The notes beneath the pieces were generated by a model. That model was given only the letters and a program-made list of their open reading frames with translations. It did no database searches and was not told the origin of the DNA. A program made the position numbers and the translations under genes. DNA of 64,000 nt from Candidatus Gastranaerophilales bacterium (lineage in GTDB: Bacteria; Cyanobacteriota; Vampirovibrionia; Gastranaerophilales; Gastranaerophilaceae): the NCBI GenBank assembly GCA_947588745.1, contig CANPYW010000010.1, positions 1-64,000 of the forward strand, given 5' to 3'. Positions 26,885-36,863 of this stretch are shown piece after piece. The stretch's first letter is position 1. Every line of letters starts with the position of its first letter.

Positions 26885-29530
26885 ATGAGTTCAATAAAAA
26901 TCGAAGATTTACCAACAGTATATGATGCAAAAGATACAGAAGAAAAAATATACAAATTTTGGGAAGATAATGAATGCTTTAAAGCAAATTCGAAATCGGA
27001 GAAAGAGCCATATTCAATAGTTATACCGCCGCCAAATGTTACGGGTGTATTACACATGGGACATGCTTTGGACGGAACATTGCAGGATATTTTGGTAAGA
27101 TATCACAGAATGTCGGGTTATGAAACATTATGGATGCCCGGAACCGACCACGCAGGAATTGCCACCCAAAATGTGGTTGAAAAAAAATTAAGACAAGAAG
27201 GTAAGACCCGCTTTGATTTAGGCAGAGAAAAGTTTGTTGAACTCACGTGGGAATGGGCAAATGAACATAAAAGTGCAATATTAAATCAGTTTAAACGATT
27301 GGGGGCTTCGTTTGACCGTTCGAGAGAACGTTTTACGCTGGATAAAGGATGTAGTGAAGCTGTAAAAGAAGTTTTTGTTAAGTTATATGAAAAAGATTTA
27401 ATATATAAAGGTGCATATATAGTAAATTGGTGTCCACGCTGTCAAAGTGCCATTTCGGATATTGAAACGGATTATGAAACCGAAAAGAGCAATTTATGGG
27501 AAATTAGTTATCCTTTAAAAGATGAGCAGGGGGCAATTGTTGTTGCAACATCAAGACCCGAAACAATATTCGGCGATGTTGCGATTGCAGTTCATCCTAC
27601 GGACTATAAATACAAAGATTTAATAGGAAAAACCGTTTTAATTCCTTTAACGGGACGTGAAATTCCCATTATTGCTGATGAGTATGTTGATAAACATTTT
27701 GGAACTGGTGCAGTAAAAATTACGCCTGCTCATGACCCTAACGATTATGAAGTGGGTAAAAGACATAATTTAAAGCCTATATGGGTAATTGACGAACAGG
27801 GCAGAATGAAGTATTGCAGTGAAGTCCATGTTGATATTCAAGGTTTAACAAGAGAAGAAGCCCGTCAAAAAACGGTTGATTTGCTGAAATACAATAACAA
27901 TCTTATCAGAATACTACCGATTGAACATAATGTAGGGAAATGTCAAAGATGTAACACAACCATAGAGCCTCTTTTATCCGAGCAATGGTTTGTAAGAATG
28001 AAACCGTTAGCCGAAGCGGCAATAAAAGCGATTGAAACGGGAGATATTAAATTTATTCCGGAAAGATGGACTAAAAATTATTTAGGGTGGATGACAAACA
28101 TTCGTGATTGGTGTATTTCACGTCAATTATGGTGGGGACATCAAATTCCCGCATATTATAATAATGAAACGGGAGAAATGGTTGTAGCGAAAGAAAATCC
28201 CGACCCTAACAAATATACGCAGGATTCCGATGTGCTTGATACATGGTTTTCATCTGGTTTATGGCCGTTTTCGACAATGGGATGGCCGAATACGGATGCC
28301 GAGGATTATAAAAAATTCTACCCCACAACAACGCTTGTAACCGGTTTTGATATTATATTTTTCTGGGTTGCTAGAATGATTACAATGGGTGAAGAATTCA
28401 CCAAAAAAGCACCGTTTTCCACAGTTTATATCCACGGCCTTGTAAGAGATGAATTCGGTCAAAAGATGTCAAAATCAAAAGGAAATACCATTGACCCCGT
28501 AGGTATTATAGATAAATACGGATGCGATGCACTGAGATTTACGCTTACATCCCTTTGTACATACGGCGGGCAGGATATCAAAATAAGCGATGATAAATTT
28601 GAATACGGAAGAAACTTCGCAAATAAAATATGGAATGCTTCAAGGTTTGTGCTTATGAATCTTGAAGGTATTGACGATAAAAATATAGATTTTTCACAGC
28701 TGACACTTGCCGATAAATGGATATTAAACAAATTAAATCAAACGGCAAAAGAAACAAATGACAATATTAGGAATTACAGAATAGGCGAAATGGCTCATAC
28801 TCTATATGATTTCTTCTGGAATTCTTATTGCGATTGGTATGTGGAAATAGCTAAAATTCAACTTCAAGACGAAAAATTAAAGCTTAATACTCAAAGAGTA
28901 TTGAGATATGTGCTTGATATGACATTAAGATTATTACATCCGGTTATGCCGCACATTACGGAGGCAATTTGGCAGCTGCTTCCCAATAATACGGATATTA
29001 AAGCTATTATGCTTTCTAAATACCCGGTATATGAAGAAAAATTAGCATTTACGGAAGAAAATATACAAATGGAACTGGTATTTGAAACAATAAAATCATT
29101 AAGAAATGTCCGCCAAAGTTTCAATATCCCCGTTTCGACAAAAATTAACATAGAAATTCTTGCGGCAAAAGATGAAGAAAATATATTTAAAAAAGTTGAA
29201 GCATATATTTACAGATTGGCAAAAGTTGAAAACATAAAATATGTTGATGAATCGCATAAAACCATAAAACAATCGGCTTCAGCAGTTGTAAGCAGTTCAA
29301 AAATCATTGTACCGCTTGCAGGTTTAATCGATTTGAATGAAGAAATTAAACGCCAAAACAAAAAGTTGGAAAAATTATTGAACGAAAAAAATTCATTGCT
29401 TGCAAGAACCAATAATGAAAAGTTTATGGCTAATGCCAAGCCCGAACTTATAGAACAAACAAAACAGCGTATTGAAGAAATTACAGTGCAGGAAAATGCT
29501 ATAAATGAATTAATAAGTTCCTTAAAATAA
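26885..29530 (+). CDS. valS: valine--tRNA ligase
   Basis: 881 residues, full length. The class I signature is present as PPPNVTGVLHMGHAL (near residue 55) and KMSKSKGNTIDP (near 525). The editing domain shows TSRPETIFGDVAIAVHP. The C-terminal coiled coil (about 810-881), typical of ValRS, is complete. It charges tRNA-Val in the cytoplasm. AAGGG precedes the ATG. Confidence 0.97.
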   Translation: MSSIKIEDLPTVYDAKDTEEKIYKFWEDNECFKANSKSEKEPYSIVIPPPNVTGVLHMGHALDGTLQDILVRYHRMSGYETLWMPGTDHAGIATQNVVEKKLRQEGKTRFDLGREKFVELTWEWANEHKSAILNQFKRLGASFDRSRERFTLDKGCSEAVKEVFVKLYEKDLIYKGAYIVNWCPRCQSAISDIETDYETEKSNLWEISYPLKDEQGAIVVATSRPETIFGDVAIAVHPTDYKYKDLIGKTVLIPLTGREIPIIADEYVDKHFGTGAVKITPAHDPNDYEVGKRHNLKPIWVIDEQGRMKYCSEVHVDIQGLTREEARQKTVDLLKYNNNLIRILPIEHNVGKCQRCNTTIEPLLSEQWFVRMKPLAEAAIKAIETGDIKFIPERWTKNYLGWMTNIRDWCISRQLWWGHQIPAYYNNETGEMVVAKENPDPNKYTQDSDVLDTWFSSGLWPFSTMGWPNTDAEDYKKFYPTTTLVTGFDIIFFWVARMITMGEEFTKKAPFSTVYIHGLVRDEFGQKMSKSKGNTIDPVGIIDKYGCDALRFTLTSLCTYGGQDIKISDDKFEYGRNFANKIWNASRFVLMNLEGIDDKNIDFSQLTLADKWILNKLNQTAKETNDNIRNYRIGEMAHTLYDFFWNSYCDWYVEIAKIQLQDEKLKLNTQRVLRYVLDMTLRLLHPVMPHITEAIWQLLPNNTDIKAIMLSKYPVYEEKLAFTEENIQMELVFETIKSLRNVRQSFNIPVSTKINIEILAAKDEENIFKKVEAYIYRLAKVENIKYVDESHKTIKQSASAVVSSSKIIVPLAGLIDLNEEIKRQNKKLEKLLNEKNSLLARTNNEKFMANAKPELIEQTKQRIEEITVQENAINELISSLK

Positions 29531-29548
29531 AAAAATCAGTATATCTTA

Positions 29549-29577
29549 TTGAAAAAAGTTAAAAAATTTGTTACATT
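29549..29577 (+). promoter_or_regulatory. promoter of the DHH phosphoesterase gene
   Basis: TTGAAA (29549-29554) and TACATT (29572-29577) are 17 nt apart, 44 nt before the ATG and after the valS stop. Confidence 0.4.
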
Positions 29578-29621
29578 ATTTAATAATAATATATTGAATT
29601 TATTAGGTACGGAGGGCTATT

Positions 29622-30569
29622 ATGAGTGAGGCATATACACTATATACAAGATCGAATTTTGACGGGTTAGTTTGTGCTGCATTATTAAAAGAGATAGGTT
29701 TAATTGAAGAAGTTATGTTTGTGCATCCAAAAGATGTGCAGGACGGAAAAATTATATTATCTCAAAATGATATAACAGCAAGTTTACCTTATACGAACGG
29801 TGTTTACATGGCATTTGATCATCATTCAAGTGAAACAATAAGAACACAAGACGTAAAAGAAAACTATATAATCGAGCCGACAGCCCCGTCATCAGCAAGA
29901 ATAATATATGAATATTTCGGTGGTGAAAACAGATTTTCATCAAGTTTACACGACTTAATGGATGCTGTTGATAAAGCGGATTGCACGAATTTTACAGAAG
30001 AAGATATCTTAAACCCGCAAGGCTGGGTTCTTTTGAATTATTTAATGGATCCAAGAACCGGCTTGGGAAGATTTAGAAACTTTAGGATATCAAATTATAA
30101 TTTGATGTTAAAGTTGGTAGATATGTGTTCTCAAATGTCAATAGAACAAATCTTGCAAGATCCTGATGTTCAAGAAAGAGTTCATTTATATTTTGCGGAG
30201 CAGGATAAGTTTAAAGAGCAAATAAAAAAGTGTACAAGAATTGAAGGTAAGATTGCTATATTAGATGTAAGAAACGAGGATGTTATTCATGTCGGAAACA
30301 GGTTTATGGTTTATACATTGTTCCCAGAAACAAATATTTCCATTAATATTTTAAACGGGAAACAAAATCAGAATACTGTTTTAGCAGTCGGTAAATCGAT
30401 TATTAATACGGAATATAATATTGATATCGGTGCATTAATGTATGAATTTAATGGTGGAGGGCACATGAATGCCGGAACATGCCAGGTTGAAAACGATGAA
30501 GCTGAATCAACGATAAAGAAACTTATTAGCAGAATTAAAGAAATTGAAATTCAAACAAATAATCAATAA
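29622..30569 (+). CDS. DHH-family phosphoesterase
   Basis: 315 residues. The first DHH motifs are NFDG (near residue 13) and FDHHS (near 66); an aspartate-rich middle (VDKADCTNF) and the C-terminal DHHA1 motif GGGHMNAGTC complete the fold. DHH proteins cleave phosphoester bonds in nanoRNA, cyclic dinucleotides or polyphosphate. No membrane or RNA-binding add-on is present, so the substrate cannot be fixed; it is often annotated exopolyphosphatase-related. GGAGG precedes the ATG and a strong terminator follows. Confidence 0.85.
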   Translation: MSEAYTLYTRSNFDGLVCAALLKEIGLIEEVMFVHPKDVQDGKIILSQNDITASLPYTNGVYMAFDHHSSETIRTQDVKENYIIEPTAPSSARIIYEYFGGENRFSSSLHDLMDAVDKADCTNFTEEDILNPQGWVLLNYLMDPRTGLGRFRNFRISNYNLMLKLVDMCSQMSIEQILQDPDVQERVHLYFAEQDKFKEQIKKCTRIEGKIAILDVRNEDVIHVGNRFMVYTLFPETNISINILNGKQNQNTVLAVGKSIINTEYNIDIGALMYEFNGGGHMNAGTCQVENDEAESTIKKLISRIKEIEIQTNNQ

Positions 30570-30571
30570 AC

Positions 30572-30601
30572 AAAAAAGGAGGAACAAAAGTTCCTCCTTT
30601 T
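30572..30601. terminator. bidirectional intrinsic terminator
   Basis: Stem AAAAGGAGGAAC with GTTCCTCCTTTT (30574-30585, 30590-30601) and an AAAA loop. A- and T-runs flank it on both strands. It serves the convergent DHH and zinc-ribbon genes. Confidence 0.85.
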
Positions 30602-30975
30602 CATAGTGAAGGTAGTCTTAGCATTTTACCTTCACTCAGTTGTTCACAATCCTTTTCAATCCATATTTGATGTGTTTCATTGTTAATTTGTTTAACAACT
30701 TCCTTTACTAATACAGTATACGGAACATCTATAAAGCTAATTTTGTCAAGTTTTTGAATATAAAACTCCGTAGAACCGCAATTAGGGCAATATTTTGTAT
30801 CTGGTTTAATTTTTTTATATTCAAAATGGGCTGTTCTTTTAATATTGCAGCAAGAGCATCTTATAAGATACCATTCGTTTTTGATAAGTTCGCCACAATC
30901 GGGACAGTATGCGTAATCGGTATCAACCGGAATTTTTGTATGTTGGCATTGAGTTTTAAAAAAATCTATAATCAT
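30601..30975 (-). CDS. small zinc-ribbon protein
   Basis: 124 residues. CPDCG (near 22-26), CSCC (near 40-43) and CPNCG (near 63-67) give two or three CxxC knuckles, so one or two zinc ribbons are likely. The rest is short and has no recognised enzyme motif. No Shine-Dalgarno is evident before the ATG. Function unknown; nucleic-acid or protein binding would be the usual role of such ribbons. Confidence 0.65.
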   Translation of the reverse strand: MIIDFFKTQCQHTKIPVDTDYAYCPDCGELIKNEWYLIRCSCCNIKRTAHFEYKKIKPDTKYCPNCGSTEFYIQKLDKISFIDVPYTVLVKEVVKQINNETHQIWIEKDCEQLSEGKMLRLPSL

Positions 30976-31065
30976 ATTTTTTATTTAATATTTTTTTTAA
31001 AAAAGTCAATTCTAAGTTAAAAATTTGGCAAAAAAGCTTGATTGATGTAAAATTTAAGGATAAAG

Positions 31066-33186
31066 ATGAAAAAAGTAGGGAATATGAATATTACAGATAT
31101 AAATAAAAAAATAAACGTTATAAAATCTCCTCAATTTTTAATAAATGCACTGTTAATAATAATCTTTGCCATAATTTTTATAAGTATTTTGGTTTCAAAA
31201 TATGTCTTTTTTCAAACAATTATAAGTTCGGATAATACCAGCAAAATAAAAGTTATTGCAACCAAAGATATAGAAGTTATAGACAGCATTAAAACGGAAA
31301 AAAGGAAAAGAGAAGTTGCACAAAAAATAAGCCCTGTATATTCACCTGCTGATGACACTTATATAAAAAATAACTTAAACGAACTTTTTGACTCAATAAA
31401 AAAAATCAGACAAACAGATAGTGATGATAAGTACAAACAGCGTAATTTGGACATACTGTTTGATATTTCAGACCCAAATACAAAATCTTACGTATTTTCT
31501 TTCTTTATAAACGTTGATGATGAAACATTAAATAAAATTTTTCAGGTTTCAGAGCAAACATTATCTTCTGTTTTGAATGAAGGTATTACTGAAAAAGATT
31601 TTGAAGACAATACTTTGGCTAAAATTATAAGAAGGAATGTTGAATCAAATACAACCAGAAATCAGCTTCAGGTTATTACCGCACTTCTTGAGCAGGTAAT
31701 CGTACCGAATATGATTATTGATGAGGAAGCTACCGAGCTTGCAAAAAAGAATGCAAGAGATATGGTTTCTCCGATTAAAGTTAAGTTCAACAAAGGCGAC
31801 ACCATAGTTGATATAGGCGAGCCAATTACACAGGTTAAAAAAGAAGCTTTGGGTTTAGTCGGCTATAACATATTAAGAATTAATTATTTTGGTGTGTTAG
31901 GAATATTGGCATTGGTCGGAATAGGCATTTTTTCCGTAATGTATTATTTAAAATCATTTGAAAAAAGTTTGTATGACAGAAAACATCTTCTTATTGCGGC
32001 AACAATGTCCATACTTATGGCGGCATTATCCGTCACTCTGCCTTCTAATTGGTCTGTATTCATCTTACCGTTTCCGTTTTATGCCATTATATTATCGATA
32101 TTTTTAAATCCTAGAAGTGCATTTTATATAACTGTTATACTTATAACAATTTTAACATTATCGCTTCAATTTTCGGCACTTTCTATGTCTGTTATGATTT
32201 TATCAATAATCGTTTCGACTACGGGCATGACAACGGTAGTATATTCAAGAAGATTTGACTTAATAAAAGTAGGTTTTTATATTGCATTAACTATGACAAT
32301 TATTACATCTTGCGTATACTATGATTTAGAGAAAGGAAAACTTATTCAGGATATATTAGCCGGAGCAATAAACGGATTAGGTTCGGGAGTATTGGCTTTA
32401 GGAATGATACCTGTATTTGAATATATATTCAAAGTTATGACAATGTTCGGTTTAGCGGAACTTGGCGATTATAACCAGCCTTTATTAAAAAAATTGCACG
32501 AAGTTGCCCCCGGAACATACGAGCACAGTTTAAGAGTATCAAATTTAGCGGAATCTGCCGCTGAAGCAATCGGAGCAAATCCGATACTGGCAAGAGTAGG
32601 TTCGCTGTACCACGATGTGGGTAAAATAGTAAGACCGCTTTTCTTTGTGGAAAATCAAACATATAGCGGCATTGAAAATCCGCATGAGAAATTAACCCCA
32701 CGTTCAAGTAAAATGATAATCACCTCCCATACAAAGGATGGAATAATAAAAGCAAAAGAATATAATATTCCTCAAGAAATACAGGATTTTATACTTCAAC
32801 ACCACGGTGATTCGCTTGCAAGTTATTTCTACAATAAAGCGGTAGCGGAAGAAGGTATTGAAAATGTTAAGGAAGAACAATTCAGATATACCGGGCCGAA
32901 ACCAAACACTAAAGAAACTGCAATTTTAATGATTGCGGATGCGGTTGAATCAGCTTCGAGAACTTTAAAAGACCAATCACAAGAAGAAATCGATAAACTC
33001 ATAAATAAAATAATCAAAGACAGACTCGATGATAATCAATTATCAGAAAGTCCTTTAACGCTAAAAGATATAAAAGTTATTGCACAAACTCTTTCAAGAG
33101 TACTTCGCTCTGTATATCACAAAAGAATTAAATATCAGGAATCTATTGAAGAACTTCAAAACAAAGATATCAACGGAAATCAATAA
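31066..33186 (+). CDS. pgpH: PgpH-type 7TM HD-domain phosphohydrolase (c-di-AMP phosphodiesterase)
   Basis: 706 residues. One transmembrane segment (about 25-50), an extracytoplasmic 7TMR-HDED-like domain (to about 270), seven clustered membrane segments (about 275-475) and a cytoplasmic HD domain follow in order. The metal site is visible as YEHSLRVSNL and YHDVGKIVRP, with QHHGDSLASY later. PgpH in other bacteria degrades c-di-AMP. The next gene, ybeY, starts on the base after its stop. AAGGA is placed for the ATG at 31066. Confidence 0.9.
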   Translation: MKKVGNMNITDINKKINVIKSPQFLINALLIIIFAIIFISILVSKYVFFQTIISSDNTSKIKVIATKDIEVIDSIKTEKRKREVAQKISPVYSPADDTYIKNNLNELFDSIKKIRQTDSDDKYKQRNLDILFDISDPNTKSYVFSFFINVDDETLNKIFQVSEQTLSSVLNEGITEKDFEDNTLAKIIRRNVESNTTRNQLQVITALLEQVIVPNMIIDEEATELAKKNARDMVSPIKVKFNKGDTIVDIGEPITQVKKEALGLVGYNILRINYFGVLGILALVGIGIFSVMYYLKSFEKSLYDRKHLLIAATMSILMAALSVTLPSNWSVFILPFPFYAIILSIFLNPRSAFYITVILITILTLSLQFSALSMSVMILSIIVSTTGMTTVVYSRRFDLIKVGFYIALTMTIITSCVYYDLEKGKLIQDILAGAINGLGSGVLALGMIPVFEYIFKVMTMFGLAELGDYNQPLLKKLHEVAPGTYEHSLRVSNLAESAAEAIGANPILARVGSLYHDVGKIVRPLFFVENQTYSGIENPHEKLTPRSSKMIITSHTKDGIIKAKEYNIPQEIQDFILQHHGDSLASYFYNKAVAEEGIENVKEEQFRYTGPKPNTKETAILMIADAVESASRTLKDQSQEEIDKLINKIIKDRLDDNQLSESPLTLKDIKVIAQTLSRVLRSVYHKRIKYQESIEELQNKDINGNQ

Positions 33187-33687
33187 ATGACAGAATATAA
33201 TATTTTTATAGAAAATACTTTCACAGATTATGAAATTGATGAAATAAAAATATATAATAATATCAAAAAGATAACGGAATATCTTTTTAGCATGCCTGAT
33301 GTTTATAATAATTCTTGTTTAAAGGATGTAGAATATAAAACAGTATGTTTTGATATTGTACTTACAAATAATGAAGAAATTCAAAGAATAAACTATGAAT
33401 ACAGACAAAAAAATTCTGCTACAGATGTTATAACCTTTGCTATTTTTGCGGATTCTCCGCAGGAAGAAAGATTTATTTTTGACGGTGAAGTGAATTTAGG
33501 TGAAATAATTGTTTCAATAAATAAAATTGAAGAACAAGCGAAAGAAAATGATGTATCATTTGAAAGCGAATTATATTATATTCTTTCTCATGGTGTACTA
33601 CATCTGTTGGGTTTTGACCATCAAAATGACTCGGATTACAATTTTATGGTACAAACACAAAATAAAGCAAAGGCAATTGTTCTATGA
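33187..33687 (+). CDS. ybeY: endoribonuclease YbeY (rRNA maturation factor)
   Basis: 166 residues. The zinc-binding motif HGVLHLLGFDH (HX3HX5H) is at about residues 138-148, the defining feature of YbeY/UPF0054. TDVITFAI lies upstream as usual. It acts in 16S rRNA 3' maturation and ribosome quality control. Its ATG directly follows the pgpH stop, and it overlaps dgkA by 4 nt, so the three are translationally coupled, a layout common in Firmicutes and related lineages. Confidence 0.93.
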   Translation: MTEYNIFIENTFTDYEIDEIKIYNNIKKITEYLFSMPDVYNNSCLKDVEYKTVCFDIVLTNNEEIQRINYEYRQKNSATDVITFAIFADSPQEERFIFDGEVNLGEIIVSINKIEEQAKENDVSFESELYYILSHGVLHLLGFDHQNDSDYNFMVQTQNKAKAIVL

Positions 33688-34073
33688 CAAAATTCAAATC
33701 ATCAAATATATATGAAAGTATAGCTAATGCCATTCATGGCTTAAACCTTGCTTTATTTTCTCAGCGAAATTTTGCTTGTGAGGTTGTTATTTCAGTCATC
33801 ACATTTGTACTTACATTAGTATTTCATTTTTCAATAACAGATATTTGCATAACCGTTGTTATGATAGCACTTGTTTTAATTTGCGAACTTATAAATTCCG
33901 TAGTTGAATTTACATTAGATGCAGTATACAAAAATAATTATTCCAAACTGGTGGAAATGGCTAAAGATATGTCCGCAGGCATGGTTTTATTATCCGTAAT
34001 ATTCAGTGTAATTATAGGCATTTTATTATTTGGTAAATATATTCTAATTTTTATACAATCAATAAAAACATAA
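33684..34073 (+). CDS. dgkA: diacylglycerol/undecaprenol kinase (DgkA family)
   Basis: 129 residues, three membrane segments. The N-terminal ANAIHGLNLALFSQRNFACE and the motif CELINSVVEFTLD (the DgkA ELxNTAIE-type box) are present, with AKDMSAGMVLL following. Family members phosphorylate diacylglycerol or undecaprenol at the inner membrane. Overlaps ybeY by ATGA. A hairpin terminator follows. Confidence 0.9.
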   Translation: MTKFKSSNIYESIANAIHGLNLALFSQRNFACEVVISVITFVLTLVFHFSITDICITVVMIALVLICELINSVVEFTLDAVYKNNYSKLVEMAKDMSAGMVLLSVIFSVIIGILLFGKYILIFIQSIKT

Positions 34074-34077
34074 ATAC

Positions 34078-34100
34078 AATCAGTATTTTACTGATTATAT
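34078..34100. terminator. intrinsic terminator between dgkA and the oxidoreductase operon
   Basis: AATCAGTA and TACTGATT (34078-34085, 34089-34096) form an 8-bp stem with a TTT loop, between convergent genes. The following ATATATTT is a weak U-tract. Confidence 0.45.
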
Positions 34101-34129
34101 ATTTATCAGAACTGAATTATAAATTTTAG

Positions 34130-34678
34130 TTAATGAACTAAAGCTTGAGCTTCAGCAAAACCTTCTTCCAATGCCTGGATGTTACTTTCAAGCATAGCAG
34201 CTTTTTTGCCCGTTAATTTATTTTTCATGGTTTCAATAATGGCATTTTTTCCTACAATAGGAAAAACACTTAAAAAAGTACCTAAAGATACTATATTTGC
34301 CATTTTTTCATGGCCGTTTCTGTGAGCAATATCTGTCATTGGAACAAATTTATAAGTAATATCAGACCTTTTTGGTTTAGATTTAACCAATGAAGAATTA
34401 GCAATCATAATTCCTCCGGGTTTAATCATACTTTCAAATTTTTCAAACGACGGGCCATTAAGAGCGATAACATTTTCGGGTTTATCAACATAAGCACATG
34501 CCACCTCATCATCAGACATACAAACGGTACAATTAACAGTTCCACCCCTCATTTCAGCCCCGTAAGCAGGTGACCATGTAACATTTAAACCTTCATGCAT
34601 ACATGCATTAGCAAGTAATTGTCCTATAAATAATACACCCTGTCCACCAAAACCCGCAATTAAAACATTAGAATTCAT
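34130..34678 (-). CDS. 2-oxoacid:ferredoxin oxidoreductase, gamma subunit
   Basis: 182 residues. AGFGGQGVLFIGQLLANA at the N-terminus is the gamma-subunit signature, with YGAEMRGGTVNCTV following. The four-gene order delta, alpha, beta, gamma on this strand identifies a VOR/KOR-type complex, which oxidatively decarboxylates branched 2-oxoacids or 2-oxoglutarate with CoA and ferredoxin. The start overlaps the beta stop by one base (TAATG) with GAGG upstream. Confidence 0.9.
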   Translation of the reverse strand: MNSNVLIAGFGGQGVLFIGQLLANACMHEGLNVTWSPAYGAEMRGGTVNCTVCMSDDEVACAYVDKPENVIALNGPSFEKFESMIKPGGIMIANSSLVKSKPKRSDITYKFVPMTDIAHRNGHEKMANIVSLGTFLSVFPIVGKNAIIETMKNKLTGKKAAMLESNIQALEEGFAEAQALVH

Positions 34679-35433
34679 TATACAACCTCGCTGACTTTAT
34701 CTTTATAAATACCCGGTTTGAAAACTTCGGACATTTCACCACGAACTCTCGCATGGGATTCTTGCGGAGTCATTTTCCAATTGGTAGGACAAGTCGAAAG
34801 GATTTCGACAAAACCTGTTCCCAACCCTTTTAATTGAGCTTCAAATGCTTTTTTTATGCATTTTTTTGCATTCATTATTGCCTGCGGGCTATCCAGAGTG
34901 ACTCTTGCAACAAATGCCGTACCGTCAACTTCTTTTAGAATTTCGCATATTTTTAAAGGATAGCCGGAAAGTTCAGCTTGACGTCCTTTTGTCGTTGTTG
35001 TGGTAACTTGTCCGAGTAATGTTGTAGGGCCTGCCTGTCCGCCGGTCATACCGTATGTTGTATTATTAATACAAATTGCGGTAACTTTTTCGCCTCTTGT
35101 CATTGCGTGAATAGTTTCCGCAAGACCGATAGAAGCTAAATCACCATCACCTTGATAAGTAAATACAACTCTATCGGGTTTTGTACGTTTAACACCCGTT
35201 GCAACGGCTAAAGACCTGCCGTGAGCAGCTTCCACTATATCAACATTAAAAAAGTCATAAGAAAAGACACTACAGCCTACGGAGGCAATGCCTATTGTAT
35301 CTTCTCTAACTCCAAGTTCGTCAATAACTTCAGCCACCAATTTAACTGCGACACCGTGGTCACAACCGGGGCAAAAAGTTATTCTAAAATCATCTCTTAT
35401 AGCATCAGGTTTTTTATATACAAGCTGTTCCAT
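34678..35433 (-). CDS. 2-oxoacid:ferredoxin oxidoreductase, TPP-binding beta subunit
   Basis: 251 residues from the ATG at 35433 (MEQLVYKKPD). The longer frame to 35490 would overlap the alpha gene by 77 nt and adds an unlikely N-terminus. CPGCDHG (near residue 20) and the TPP motif GDGDLASIG...NN are present. It binds thiamine diphosphate and, with alpha, forms the catalytic core. No cluster domain is fused; the clusters come from the delta subunit. It still overlaps the alpha gene by 20 nt. Confidence 0.9.
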   Translation of the reverse strand: MEQLVYKKPDAIRDDFRITFCPGCDHGVAVKLVAEVIDELGVREDTIGIASVGCSVFSYDFFNVDIVEAAHGRSLAVATGVKRTKPDRVVFTYQGDGDLASIGLAETIHAMTRGEKVTAICINNTTYGMTGGQAGPTTLLGQVTTTTTKGRQAELSGYPLKICEILKEVDGTAFVARVTLDSPQAIMNAKKCIKKAFEAQLKGLGTGFVEILSTCPTNWKMTPQESHARVRGEMSEVFKPGIYKDKVSEVV

Positions 35434-36511
35434 ATTTCTTTTCAACCAACTTTCTGTAAGCAGCTTCAATCTGCTTATAAATTTCTTCAACTGTCATCAT
35501 AACACCTGCCGGACGTCCGTAGAATTCAACAGGAATGGTTGCGGCACTTGCAATACTCGCTTTAATATCATTAAGCATTTGACCGCAATTTAATTCGACA
35601 TCAAGAATACCGTCGACTTTTTGTGCAATTTCGGCAACAATTTTTTCAGGGAACGGATTGAGTAAAATCGGTCTGAATAAACCTACTTTTAACCCGTTTT
35701 TTCTTGCCATTTTAACTGCTGCTTTCGCAATTCTTGCGATACTGCCGAATGCTGTTATAACGAGCTTTGCACCTTCTATTTCATATTTTTCAAAAATATT
35801 TTCATTTTCCAATATATGATTATACTTTTCAAAAATCTTTTCAACTCTGTTTTTAAGAGTCTGCTGGTCACGTTCAATAGAAGCTATATGACGTACTTCA
35901 CGCTCTTTTGCACCTGTTATTGCCCATGATGATTGGTCAACTTCCGGATATGGATATTCACCTATAACGGCAGGTTCCATCATTTGACCCAGCATGCCGT
36001 CAGCCAAAAGACATACGGGGGTTCTGTACTTTTGTGAAACATAAAAAGATTTATAAGTTAAATCAATACATTCCTGAACGCTTGCAGGAGCATAAGTAAC
36101 CAATTTATAATCGCCGTTTCCACCGCCTTTTGTTGCCTGATAATAATCACCTTGAGAAGGATAAATATAACCTAACCCCGGGCCTGCTCTCATAACACTA
36201 ACAAGTACGCAGGGTATTTCATCTCCGGCAATAAAAGATAATCCTTCTTGCATAAGGGCAACCGCACACGATGATGATGATGTCATGACTTTTTCTCCGG
36301 TTGCACCGGCACCTAATACCATACTTATTGCAGCAACTTCACTTTCAGCAGCCACATAAGCACGTCCTAATTCCGGCATTTTGGTACTTAAATATTCACC
36401 AATTTCGCTCTGGGGCGTAATAGGATATCCAAAATAGCTTTTGCAACCCGCTTCAATAGAAGCTTGTGCAATCGCATAATTACCTTTTAATAGTTCTTTC
36501 TGTTTTTTCAT
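35414..36511 (-). CDS. vorB: 2-oxoacid:ferredoxin oxidoreductase, alpha subunit (VorB-like)
   Basis: 365 residues. GNYAIAQASIEAGCKSYFGYPITPQSEI is the alpha-subunit start (shown in part: YPITPQSE), with VAAESEVAAISMVLGA following. GPGLGYIYPSQGDYYQ and TSSSSCAVALMQEG fit the VorB/KorA type. It forms the active site with beta. Substrate (branched 2-oxoacids versus 2-oxoglutarate) is not settled by sequence. The start overlaps the delta stop by ATGA. Confidence 0.85.
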   Translation of the reverse strand: MKKQKELLKGNYAIAQASIEAGCKSYFGYPITPQSEIGEYLSTKMPELGRAYVAAESEVAAISMVLGAGATGEKVMTSSSSCAVALMQEGLSFIAGDEIPCVLVSVMRAGPGLGYIYPSQGDYYQATKGGGNGDYKLVTYAPASVQECIDLTYKSFYVSQKYRTPVCLLADGMLGQMMEPAVIGEYPYPEVDQSSWAITGAKEREVRHIASIERDQQTLKNRVEKIFEKYNHILENENIFEKYEIEGAKLVITAFGSIARIAKAAVKMARKNGLKVGLFRPILLNPFPEKIVAEIAQKVDGILDVELNCGQMLNDIKASIASAATIPVEFYGRPAGVMMTVEEIYKQIEAAYRKLVEKKYGTACI

Positions 36512-36714
36512 CTGTACACCTTTTCAATTGCAATGTCAGGGCAAACTCTTGCACAGACAGTGCATCCCACACAATTCTTTTCTGCATTTACTTTTACGGG
36601 ATAGTATCCCAATGTATTGACTGTTTCATCCGCTTCCAAAACTTTATTCGGACATGCATCAACACATAAGTAGCATGCTTTACATCTGTCTCTGTTAATA
36701 ACTATTCTTCCCAT
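36508..36714 (-). CDS. 2-oxoacid:ferredoxin oxidoreductase, ferredoxin-like delta subunit
   Basis: 68 residues with two 4Fe-4S motifs: CKACYLCVDACP and CVGCTVCARVCP. It passes electrons from the TPP site to ferredoxin. It is the first gene of the operon; no strong Shine-Dalgarno is seen before its ATG. Confidence 0.9.
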   Translation of the reverse strand: MGRIVINRDRCKACYLCVDACPNKVLEADETVNTLGYYPVKVNAEKNCVGCTVCARVCPDIAIEKVYR

Positions 36715-36863
36715 ATCAACAATCCATTTTATCCTTTACATTATATGTTACTACTGATATATTTATTTTGCTACTACTTAATAGTATAATTTTAAATATT
36801 TTCTTATTTTTTGCTTGTCTTGAAAGTTTATGTTATCATTATAAGTGTATAGGGAGATTTTTT

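Noticed and set aside
36768-36863. N-terminal extension of the exonuclease
   Set aside because: The GTG at 36864 has a good ribosome-binding site, and the extension is unlike any DnaQ-type N-terminus.
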